Of a stretch of 64,000 nt of DNA, positions 48,101 to 57,407 are shown one piece after another (positions within the stretch are counted from its first letter, which is position 1; every line of letters begins with the position of its first letter). The stretch lies in the NCBI GenBank assembly GCA_030248295.1, contig JASANH010000053.1:186001-250000 (forward strand), written 5' to 3'. The stretch is from Mesodorylaimus sp. YZB2_4 (Eukaryota > Nematoda > Enoplea > Dorylaimida > Dorylaimidae). A program made the translations under genes and the position numbers. Below the pieces are notes generated by a model. It ran no database searches, was not told the DNA's origin, and saw only the letters and a list, made by a program, of their open reading frames with translations.

Positions 48101-51100
48101 TCACCCCTGTCATCGCGCACACAAATAAATTATTGCTGGGCACTACCGCCAACATAGCCTCTTCTCCTGATTTGGTCATAAGCACCCCGAATACCAACGC
48201 CGCCACCTCAGGCACAGTTGCTGTTTCAGATTCATCAGCACCTTCAAGCACAAGTCAGCAAGAAACGACTAAAACGGGCTATGAACCCACCTCAAACAGT
48301 TCAGCTCCTGTACTTCCCGCTTCCTCATCCGCAGCGCTGTCGTCTTCAGGCATGTCAGAGGCACAAACAACTACACCCATGCCAGGGTCTGCGCTAACAG
48401 CATCTGTGACGGCATCATCATCCTCTACTGTTGCCGCTGCAGCCAGTACGACGAGCACTGCCCTCCCGCCACCAACAGTAACTAACACCACGGAATCACT
48501 GTTACAGCCACAAAACCCATCAACAGTCCACCCACAACAGCAACAACCCAGTACCGGGGAAACCATACCCGCTCCAAGTACTATCAGTCCAGATACGACC
48601 ATCCATAAGGCAGGCACAATGGGGATCCTAGCAGGCAACACATCCATCGGAGCCGCAACATCAACAAGCGCAAATGCAATAAGTGCCCAAAATGTGCAGA
48701 CGTTAGAGACCAGTAGGTCGACAGGGAGCCCTTGGACTGACCAAAACGAGCATACCTTGGCTCCACATGCAACAATGTCTGTAATGTCTAGTCCTTGGGG
48801 ACTACTGACCCCCAATCCTGCACTGACCCAGAGCGGCATTGATATGACCACTCGAGAACTTGGCACGTGGAGAAAGCGAACGCATGGGCCAATAGGAAAG
48901 TTGCAGGTAAAACCAGGAGTGGCCCAAACTTCAGCCACGATTCCCAATAGTTCGCAGCAAGCAAGCCTGGTGACCAGCCCTGAGACTAATTCGACGGAAG
49001 TGCCGACTGACGGGTACGATGAGACCAACAATGCTTCTACTCGTGCATTCATTGGAAAAGAATCTGGTCAGACCCTCCCGCTTCCAGACTCGGTAGAGCA
49101 TGCTTTCAAAAGCTCGTCATTAGCACATAACGAAGGTTCTCTCAGCACAGCAGCAACAAGCCTGAGAGTTGGTACAAAGCTCATATCAACACCAGGGAAA
49201 ATAAAATTGCAAGTCTTCGCTGGAACCGTCTCGACCATTGGCCAATCATCTCCTTACCCGCTGACAATGCGGGAAGTGACGAATCCCAGATCGACCCCAG
49301 CAGAACTATCCACAGACCCTTCTTCGGAATCACCAAAACCTGACTCTAAATTTTCTGCCACAAGCCAAACGGATAGGAAACATAAGCCGACCTCAATGAT
49401 TCTAAATTTGCAAGTGACTGATGGCATAGCTTCAGTTGCACAAGAAACGTTGCCAGGCATGCAAACCCTGTTTTCTAATGTTGCAGAGGAACTAGGCTTC
49501 CAACAACTTACCGTAAGTTCAGCGTCGTTTAGCATAGAACATTTCGCCACAGAAACAAAGGCAGTACTTACTACAGACACCCCTCAAATGGCAAAGAGAC
49601 ATAGAGCAACCTCAGATGCAGTATATTTGCAAATCCAAGCTGGAATGGTGGCAGCAAATGACTCATCATCTACCACTGATATGACAACGAGCAAACCAGC
49701 TGCAGCGGGCTTCACTGAAACCACAGCAACAAAGTCACAGATTGAAAAATCACCCACACCAAGGATGCCGCACGAATTGCTTTTCAGTGCAGCCCTTCAA
49801 GGTTCGTCGCAAGGCGCCGAGCCAGTGCAGCTAGCAGCTCCCGTGAGGACTAGCTCACCATCCAGGCGACTCGAGCAAACTGATGAACCGTCTGCTACAA
49901 GCATTCTGGCTGCGATAGAGAAAAGAACTGAAACAAATAAAAGGGTGGCCGTTTCAAAACCTCCAACTGAAGGTTTTCGGAATCCTCGTTCAACACCGGC
50001 ATCAGTCGCATCGTGGCTGCCCCTGGATAGCTTCCTCGGCTCAGCCTCACCAGAATCCGCAACCAAGACATCTTTAAAATCGATACGAAAGCGAACAAAG
50101 CCCACGCGCCCACAGATCGATCCAAATAAAGGCACTGCACTGGCTCACAAAGCTAGTGCGTACACAACGGCAACGGCAGCGCTAGAGGACAACTTTCCCC
50201 CCGACCTTGCAACTGCGTCTGATACGCCCCTAGGACAACTGTTGGGAATGGAGACACCTGAGGCTGTAGTCACTAGACCTAGCGTAAGGGCGTATGCTGC
50301 ATCCGCCCAGAGGCCCGATGATGCAAAATCTGATGCATCAGGATTTGGAGGCAATGCCATTTCGGACCCCACTGCTTCTTCTATTAAGCGTTCAACAGGA
50401 ATTAGTCAGAAAGTCAAACGTGTGTCAGGCGAGGCAGACCTGATGTCAACTACATATTCGACCGATCAGTTCCCTGCACCAGAAACACCCAACGCTGTGA
50501 CATCAAGGCGGCAATCAGGAGTCCCTAACCAAGCCACGAGCTTATTGACAGCAGACATGTTCTCTGTTAGCACCAATCCCTCACACGAAAATCTTGCAGC
50601 TCAAGGAGAGGCTCTGGACTACTTTACAACTGCCAAACGAGGCCTTCAAAATCGAATGACAAAGCGGCCACTGACAATAAGTTCTTCGAATGCGGATTCA
50701 GGCCTTGGGCAACTTTTGGGAACAGGGATGCCAGAGACTACAGTCACTACGCCAAGCATAACGGCCTATGTTGCATCTGCGCAGAGACCTGATGGCGGAA
50801 AATCTGATGCACCAAAGTCAGGAAGCAATGCCATTTCGGACGGCCAAGCACCGCTGACCGTACCCTCTGCCATTAGCTTATCGGTAGCACCGCACGCACC
50901 AGATGATCCAAATGCAGACGCAACAGATCCTCTTACAGATGGATCATACATAAATCGTACCACAAAAAGCCCAGACCTAGAATTCCTGAGCGCTAACAAG
51001 CAGCTATCAACCAGGCCTAACGACACCCCTGACGAATCTCAAGCCAGTGCAATAGATGGAACTGGTCGAGACATGACATCCACTGATGATGCCCCTGAAT

Positions 51101-52827
51101 CTGGAGAAATCAGCAATAGTCAGAGTGCGTGCAAGAATAGTTTCGACGATCGCATAGGTGACGTCCTGAACGAGATCACGATGGAGGTGACTCATCTAGG
51201 AATTGGCAACGACTCTATTCCTGTGGTAAGTTAGGATAGATCATTTCCAACCTTGCAGACACGATCATATGCTCATCATGAAGAGACCAGCCTGCAGCAG
51301 CGAAGATTCCCATTTTAGCCCCCACAAGGCCAAGATCTCTTGGTATGGTCGAGTCAAATGCAAGATGCCCTTGCTTATTTGATGAAACAGTACGACCCTG
51401 ATGGATCAATAGTCTCTTCACTTGGCTATACAGCAGACGAATTCATATTTTGGTGTCGATATGCTGGTCAGAAATGCTCTCTTGCTCAGTATGCATTTTT
51501 GTTGGCTGTTCAGCCTCGTCACATCGCTAAACATGTTATTTCTAGGCAAGTGAAGATGTTTCATGATCCAAATTATGGAAACTGTTTCACATTCAATTGG
51601 AACCCGGGCTCCCATTTCGCCACTCGATCTGGACAAAGATTGGGGCTGCAGGTCATTTTCAACGCACCTTCCGATGACTACTTGCCGTTCACTCTGCCAG
51701 GCGGCTTCGTGTTGGCCTTTCATCGACCGGACGAAGAACCCATGATGCAGTCCATCGGCATCACAGGCTCTACAGGTGTGCACTACATTTATGGTGTTTC
51801 GAAGGTAAGCTGAATTAGATTCCTGACAACGCACAAAGACGTCGATTAGTTTTAAGCTGGAAACCTCAAAATTGGGCGAGCCCTATTCTCCGTGCGCACC
51901 AAAACAAGTAGACAGCGTCGAGAATTTTTATGTGAACAAGTCCTACACAGTTGAGGTAAGCTTTTGTGCTCCTAAATACCTGACTAAATTTCTCACATAG
52001 CGAAACCGATTTTAGACCTGCCTGGCGACTTATTATCAAAAATTGATCCTGAACCGATGCAAATGCGGAGATCCTCGATACCAATTGCCCGCTGAATCCA
52101 GTTACTGCAATATAACTCAAAGTAGACCATTTTTCTTTTCTACATCCTCCGCTCTATGACCTCATTCGTCCTAGAACCATGTGTGGACAAGGCAGCTACG
52201 GATGTTTTCGATCAAGTATCAATTGAAGCTTCAAACTGTAAAGCTGCATGCCGGTAAGTTGTGTTATAATGCAAAAAAAAAACTAGGGTTCTGTTCTACT
52301 TCTTTAGCGCGACTGATTTTCAAATTGGGGAAACAAAAGCAAAATGGCCCGCTGACAGTTTTTCAGTGAGTGTAATGAGTTTAGAAAAACTAAGCTGCTC
52401 AAAAGACTTTGCTAGCTAATAATATACTGTTCAATCCTTCACTGCAGCCTCCAAAATGTGATCAGATGACAGGAAACGAGTTGGAAATTTGCAGAAAAAA
52501 ATTCAGGCAAGACCCCGCATCGTGATTCAGGACACCTTACGAGCTGTAGCGAAATACTATCTTTGTAGAACCAGCTACAGCCGGGTGGACGTTTATTTCA
52601 ATTCAATGCTTGAAATTATCTTGGAGGAATATGCGGAGTTTTCGGTATGATGACAGACCTGTCACTGCAGGATTGCTCAGGCAGTGATGAGCGTTTTGTT
52701 TTAGCTTCTGCAACTTCTGTCGGATATATTCGCCAATGTGGGGTTATGGCTGGGTTGCTGCACCATTTCAGTCTTCGAATTGATTGTATTCCCCGTGTTG
52801 GCGATAATGCAGGGCGTACGAGTATGA
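38531..52827 (+). CDS. DEG/ENaC-family channel with IgGFc-like and giant mucin insert
   Basis: Thirteen exons can be joined in phase: 38531-38719, 39051-39152, 40179-40287 (or -40350), 40404-40984, 41046-41352, 44978-51225, 51319-51804, 51857-51955, 52016-52121, 52175-52253, 52308-52365, 52495-52644 (or 52448-52644) and 52705-52827; about 2,878 residues. Domains: TM1 at about 29-52 with LTYPVGTAIK; post-TM1 FPSVSACNLNPYK; an IgGFc-binding-like domain at about 134-560; acidic metal-binding-like loops at about 568-596; mucin-like Ser/Thr/Ala-rich region at about 783-2440; then the DEG/ENaC ectodomain (LGYTADEF, YGNCFTFN, KWPADSF, RVDVYF) and TM2 (SDIFANVGLWLGCC). The cytosolic tail is about ten residues. 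DEG/ENaC subunits form trimeric sodium or acid/mechano-gated channels. The usual N-terminal His-Gly gating motif and GxS filter are altered. Evidence for a single gene: no start codon or signal peptide at the IgGFc or second channel parts, and phase continuity throughout. Not proven without RNA. Confidence 0.78.
40179..41352 (+). CDS. Exons 3-5: IgGFc-binding-protein-like domain
   Basis: Exon 3 (40179-40287 or 40350) is a charged linker; the longer form adds an RSRMRR furin-like site. Exon 4 (40404-40984) contains GTTFYTTFPQND, GTLKLMIATTHATPFTVAI, VLPLDVLGTDYIV and ending DHMVEQ. Exon 5 (41046-41352) continues LTSTDKWGMRFALVPI and ends MTGTEYQDQ before a phase-1 donor. EQLxxxxxWGxxFxxxP and the closing GDPSLLMIPP at the start of exon 6 are diagnostic of the domain at the N-terminus of vertebrate IgGFc-binding protein (FCGBP), usually found in secreted mucus and adhesion proteins. 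Confidence 0.82.
41353..44977 (+). other. 3.6-kb intron holding a long inverted-repeat element
   Basis: Arms at about 41990-42645 and 44178-44838 are reverse complements. Shared landmarks include AACCCCTGCC/GGCAGGGGTT, GCCCCACCCAACAGTAG and ACGTTGGTTTCTCCATAAAT and their complements. The roughly 1.5-kb centre includes an AT palindrome (about 43968-44010), a C-tract (about 43757) and a decayed coding-like stretch at 43010-43320 (DRAYDERKRMEHVQ). No transposase can be recognised. Confidence 0.75.
44978..51225 (+). CDS. Exon 6: end of IgGFc-like domain, acidic loops and giant mucin region
   Basis: This is a single 6,248-nt exon. It starts in phase 1 (acceptor TTTTTTCAG) with SYSIPGDPSLLMIPPTDSF, closing the IgGFc-like domain. 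Next come two acidic loops, DNDCDGWVDEE and DDDNDGLIDED, of the kind that bind calcium, and two segments with W-x-D/S-x-C-x-N-x...Q-x-I spacing that recall HYR-type repeats. From about 46038 the sequence is mostly Ser, Thr, Ala, Pro and Val with loose Thr/Ser-rich repeats, a mucin-type O-glycosylation substrate. From about 48800 it becomes less repetitive with internally repeated phrases near 50210-50360 and 50690-50850. It ends GNDSIPV at a strong donor (GTG|GTAAGT), phase 0. A possible 60-nt intron (45971-46030) would not change the frame. Confidence 0.85.
51319..52827 (+). CDS. Exons 7-13: DEG/ENaC ectodomain and TM2
   Basis: In order: LGYTADEFIFWCRYAGQKCS and DPNYGNCFTFN (51319-51804); GEPYSPCAPK...FYVNKSYTVE (51857-51955); CLATYYQKLILNRCKCGDPR (52016-52121); PCVDKAATDVFD (52175-52253); ATDFQIGETKAKWPADSFS (52308-52365); RVDVYFNSM (ends 52644); LLQLLSDIFANVGLWLGCC and the rest of TM2 (52705-52827). 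The Cys pattern and motif order are those of DEG/ENaC channels. The selectivity filter, normally Gly-x-Ser, reads Gly-Cys-Cys, and the usual Gly-Gly before GLWLG is Phe-Ala. Exon 12 has two possible acceptors: 52495 keeps the frame; 52448 adds CDQMTGNELEIC, which suits the family, but needs one more A in an A7 run at about 52495-52501. Confidence 0.85.
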
Positions 52828-54204
52828 GCGGCTTTTTGTTGGTATTGCCCCTGCGCCAGCAGCTGCAGTATATACCAAAAAGAGTTTCTATTCCAGGAAA
52901 GGATGGCATATATATAAGAGGGGATAATTATGGCTTAATGTGACAACAGAGATCAGAATTTGAAAAATATATTACTTGCAGTATGTTCAGCACAGTCAGC
53001 AGTTAAGAGTGAGAAAAAACCACCGTACACCTTTAGTGCATGCACATACTGTGTATATTTGCTTGGGTGTGAGTAGAGTACGAGCATGTGTACGAATACT
53101 TATTCGAGCACATCATTACCAATATGCTTCTGGTGGCTGGCCAGGGGCACTAGAGCTTATGTAAAGTGCTAAAAAGCTGAAATTAAGTAGTCCAAGACAC
53201 TTACCCGCTCAGACACACGTTGGTTACATGTGATTATGCATATTCTAAACCTCAACCTGACGAAAAAAGCAGTTTTGTTGGTCTTTATTATTCCCTTTAA
53301 GACATTCTTTGTGAGCCGATCTGACAGAGGGTTAGTAAAAAAACGTGACCCCCAAATTTCCAGATAGGAAAAAGTTCGTCCCCGCATTTTGTCCCTTAGT
53401 TCCCGCACAGTTCGTTCAGAGCAGCTCCGTCCCCGCAGTTTCGTTTCGTCTCCCAGGTACTGTTTCACCACAGCTTTCGCAATACTAAAATGCGTGTGTG
53501 CGTCCGTCCAACTGTCCAACTCCAATCACACGAGCACATGAGTATACTAGCACACGGGGGGGGGGGGGGGGGGGCAAGTAGCATAAAAAAGCGGAAACTT
53601 AAACGTACCCTTATTAAATCTGAAACGTCTAAAGAATCAGTGATCTTTTTCACGGAATATCTTTGATCTAGACACTGCAAGCGACCCGAAAGAAACTATA
53701 AATAAGAAACTCCTCAATGATGCGGTTGTTGTGGCGACTCTTCCCGCATAAGCAACCCGACCGGTCACGAACTCTTTTACTGCGAACTATACACTACACT
53801 TTTTCCATTAACTTACGCAAAGTAAAGGTTACTCCCTAACACTATGGAATAGTTCATACGGTCGGGCCTATCGCCCTAAAGCTTCTAGTGCTAGTAATTC
53901 AGACAGATCGTAAACATTCGTCACTAATCTAAACACTAAGCTAACAGTTCGCGATGACGCGACACTCCCACGCCAACGATCCTCATAAATTGTCGGCCGT
54001 GGTCGCTTTCACAATGTCCGCCAACATGATGAGGCGTGGACGCCCTTCGACTGGAGGTTCGGTGGCTCCTTTGACGCGGAAGCGCCGACGCATGTACTTG
54101 ACAGCGCACGACCCAATTAATTGCAAGGGCACTAGAGTGCAGCAAGTGTAGACCCAAGCAAGTGTTTTCATCGATGCTAACATTTGTTTTACAAAATTCG
54201 ACAT
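52828..54204. other. Intergenic region with long G-tract
   Basis: It includes a G-homopolymer of about 20 bp near 53556-53575 and no supported gene. An antisense stretch at about 53936-54358 is shadowed by the MITE and is not coding. Confidence 0.5.
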
Positions 54205-54611
54205 CAAGTATGGGCAGTGGATAGGCGGGGTAACCCCCTCCTGTTGGGCCGGCCAGGACATTGAACCCTTCTTCTCGAACCCCCCCCCCCCCAGGTCCAG
54301 CAGGAAGAAAGAAAAGGAGGGAAGCAAACGCGATCAAATTGCATGTGGGCAGGACCAAGACCTGACCTGACTGACCAAGCCCTGGCCTCCGACACAGGCC
54401 AATTGCCCAACCAGCACACTGTACAGTACTGTTTCTAAACAGTCACAACTCACTCACTTACTTGACACAGACACAACTCACTCACTTGACTCGACCCGAT
54501 CCTGACCTATCTCACACGCGATTAGATCAGGCTTGGGCGATCTGATCTGATCTGCTCTCTACCCCTTTCCCAAAACCCCTCACCTAACCCAGCCGACCTT
54601 CCCCATACTTG
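54205..54611. mobile_element. MITE-like element, copy 2 (reverse orientation)
   Basis: It is bounded by CAAGTATGGG (54205-54214) and CCCATACTTG (54602-54611). The interior is the reverse complement of the 7585-7940 element, including the C-tract, CCAGGTCCAGCAGGAAG, the GATCTGATCTGATCTG run and AACCCAGC. It is longer by about 50 bp, mainly through a duplicated CACTCACTTGACxC phrase (about 54440-54500). Confidence 0.75.
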
Positions 54612-55440
54612 TTCGACGCTTTAGTGAAATACGCAGTACAGCTTTATCACGGAGCCAACTCGATGGGCCAAGAGAGAAGCGAGAAACTGGCGCCACTGAT
54701 GGAGTTGCCATGCGTCTTCAAGCCCTCGAAATACGCCGTGATAGCCTTTTCCGCGAATCCCTCAATCATGTCTACAGCACCGTGTGCCAGACAATCAAGG
54801 AACTCCAAGAAATTGATTTGGTCCTCGCCCACGCGGAGCCAACCTTGATCGCCAGACGACTTCTCAACAACAGTCAAATTATGGCGCGGATGTTCTGCCA
54901 GTTTCTTGAAGTGTGGCTGTGCAGCCCAGTTGACCAGTTCGAGTTCTGCAAGATGGGAAATCGATGCACGGAATGGATCCCTGTGAACTGTACAGTACGA
55001 GGCACATCTTCAATTGGATACATGAATCCCAAAACATCCATTATTTATGCAAATTGTGCCCCCTTTAATTGTGATTTAGCCCATGAAAACTACATCAGTG
55101 ATCCCAACCGACTTATTGGTTTACATCGCACACAACGGGATCGTCAAGCCGTTTGCCGGACAATTAATCAAGCATGCACTGCACTCTTCCAAGACAACAG
55201 AATACGTTGACTTTACATCAGTTATTCACAAGCCGATACAGTTGTATACCCAGAGAGAGCTACGAGCACATAGCAGTCTAAATGACCTGTTCGCCACACT
55301 GAATCGGCGAGCAGAAATCTTACAACAGTTGGCACAAATAGCACATGATGTTCCTGAATTCAAGGACGCACAGGCCATTATCGACGCTGTCAGCTGCCTG
55401 ACACCGTGGGACCTCAACAGCCATTGGACCAGCAAGGTCT
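54612..55440 (+). pseudogene. Degenerate coding-like segment, retroelement-associated
   Basis: Two overlapping frames (54710-55210 and 55083-55440) together look like one decayed protein: a Cys-containing, possibly extracellular part with several Cys and Asn-x-Ser/Thr sites, followed in the other frame by a heptad-like helical part. The layout is loosely reminiscent of an envelope-like retroelement product, but no fusion peptide or membrane anchor is visible and I do not recognise the family. It is interrupted by at least one frameshift and truncated by a SINE. Treat it as unassigned. Confidence 0.3.
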
Positions 55441-55600
55441 ACAAGGCCTCGAGTGCAAAGTTAGCGAGGGTTTATGGTTCGCAAACCGACCTCCGTCACC
55501 GGGGATCGAACCTGGGATGAGTCCAACAACTCGCACCCAAGCAATGCAGAGACGAATGCCGAATCGCTGCAGCACCGCGGCCGCCGAATTCGCCTAATAT
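55395..55600 (-). repeat. tRNA-derived SINE fragment (copy 4)
   Basis: The minus strand carries GCGGTGCTGCAGCGATTCGG (tRNA head), a B-box AGGTTCGATCCCC (complement at about 55501-55513) and the body phrase complementary to GAGGGTTTATGGTTCGCAAACC, shared with copy 2. It ends near 55595 on the head side. The body is shorter than in copies 1 and 2. Confidence 0.7.
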
Positions 55601-57407
55601 GCATGCATGCATTAAGCCAAACATTCCTGAATTTTTATCCTGCGTAACTTACACAAATGTCAGATTAATCGTAAGATTTGATAATTACCAAACTTTCTGC
55701 ATAAGGATCCATATTTGAGTGAGTTCTCATCCACATTATTGGCAACTCTGATCAATGGATGACTCTAGCCAGGTCGGTGTAGGACTTGATAATTTCACAC
55801 AGGTCTAATATCAGGAGCACAGTTACATTTAATTCATAAATATGAAGAAGTAAATTTTTGGGTATTCCAGGCTGGAAAAGCCAAGCATTTATTCTGTTCA
55901 CCAATAATAACTCCCTTGACCACCATTGGTGATACATTGCAGAACAGTTTAGTGCCTTTAAATGTCAAAGGTACCCACATTCCTCCATCAGTAGTAAAGG
56001 ATACTCAATCGCTTCTGGTAGGAGCTAGTTTCCAGCAAAAAACATTTTAAGTATCTTTTGTAAGACTACATGCATGCTATAGCGTGGATTTTTTGAATGT
56101 CTTTGTACAATGAGTATAGCCTCTCCATGACTCCAATACTTCTGCGAGTAGTCTTTATTATTCAGATTGCTGATCTTCACACCTAACCTGAGTCACAACA
56201 TGTTCGAGGGAAGTTGTGCAAAGTTTTTGAACTCCGGCTGCTTATTCGGAACTTATAGGTTGGTTGAAGTGTCTAGATGAAAGCTATCCGTGATGGTAAA
56301 AACACATATCACTGATTCTTGAGGCGTTTCACATTACTAAATTTCCTGTTGACGAGAGAAATTTTTAAAGTCCAGCAAGTGCGGGCAGTGGTGGATAAAA
56401 ACGAAATATCATTCGACGATGTCAGTACTAACGATAAAACTAAATTTGCTAGAGAATTACATACTTGACGACACGCCCCCCCCCCCCCCCCCCCAATTAG
56501 CTGTGGCAGTGGCAATTGAGACTGTCTGGTATCCATGCTCTGACCAAAAGCCAGAGTGAAGCTAGCAGTCGTGTATCCATTTCTCGCAAATTTAGAATTT
56601 AGTGTTAGTAGGCTGATCGCAAATTTAGTGTTAGCACGCTGACAGACCAAATAACTTTGGGGTTTTATTTTTGCGGATATCGGGTCCCAAACCCCAGTTA
56701 GGCCATTCTTGGGTTTTGTCGTGTTTGGTGCTTTCGAGTTTCGGAGGTTGACCTTTTTTAGAGTGACCTTTAAAACCACATCTATTTTGGGTCTGCCATC
56801 AGTGTGCAGTTAGCAGCACATTGCGAAAGCGGAAACGTATTTTTAAGCCTCCCAGTTTAATATCATCCGTCATTTTTTATTGATAGATACAGGCAGAATA
56901 ATGTGGCAGAATAATGAATGCAGGCATGATCGCACACACGCAGTCTGGCCCTCGAGCTTTTTGCAGATACATCGGCGGTTATGACTGAATCATCTAAATG
57001 CAATGATTCACTAGAAAAGTTACTTTTTGGCCAGCTGGGCTTGGTCTCGCTAGCGGGGCTAGGTCGAACTTTGAACCCGTTATCTGACCTGGCCCGCGGA
57101 AAAATTACACACATGTACTGCAGGTATCTTACATACAGAAGCGTGCACTGCAGCAGATGTCTCTTGCTGACCTAAAGACCCTATTGTATATGGCGACTAA
57201 AAAACCAAATACAAGCCTAGGTTGTTACGCTTTCTTTACGGCCACGAAAAAATGTAATAGCTCCGAGTATCAGAAAACAATGGTGCAATTATAGTGCTTC
57301 TGCATAACGGCAAACAATCTGGATAAACACGCAGTGTTCTTATCCGTTTAGCGAAAAATATCCGGAAGGTTTCAGATGCAGCAATCAAAGCTCGCTAAGA
57401 TAAGCGA
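55601..57407. other. Intergenic region without supported gene
   Basis: It contains a C-tract of about 18 bp (56477-56494) and imperfect local duplication of CGCAAATTTAGTGTTAG (about 56583-56640). Open frames lack motifs and splice support. Confidence 0.5.
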
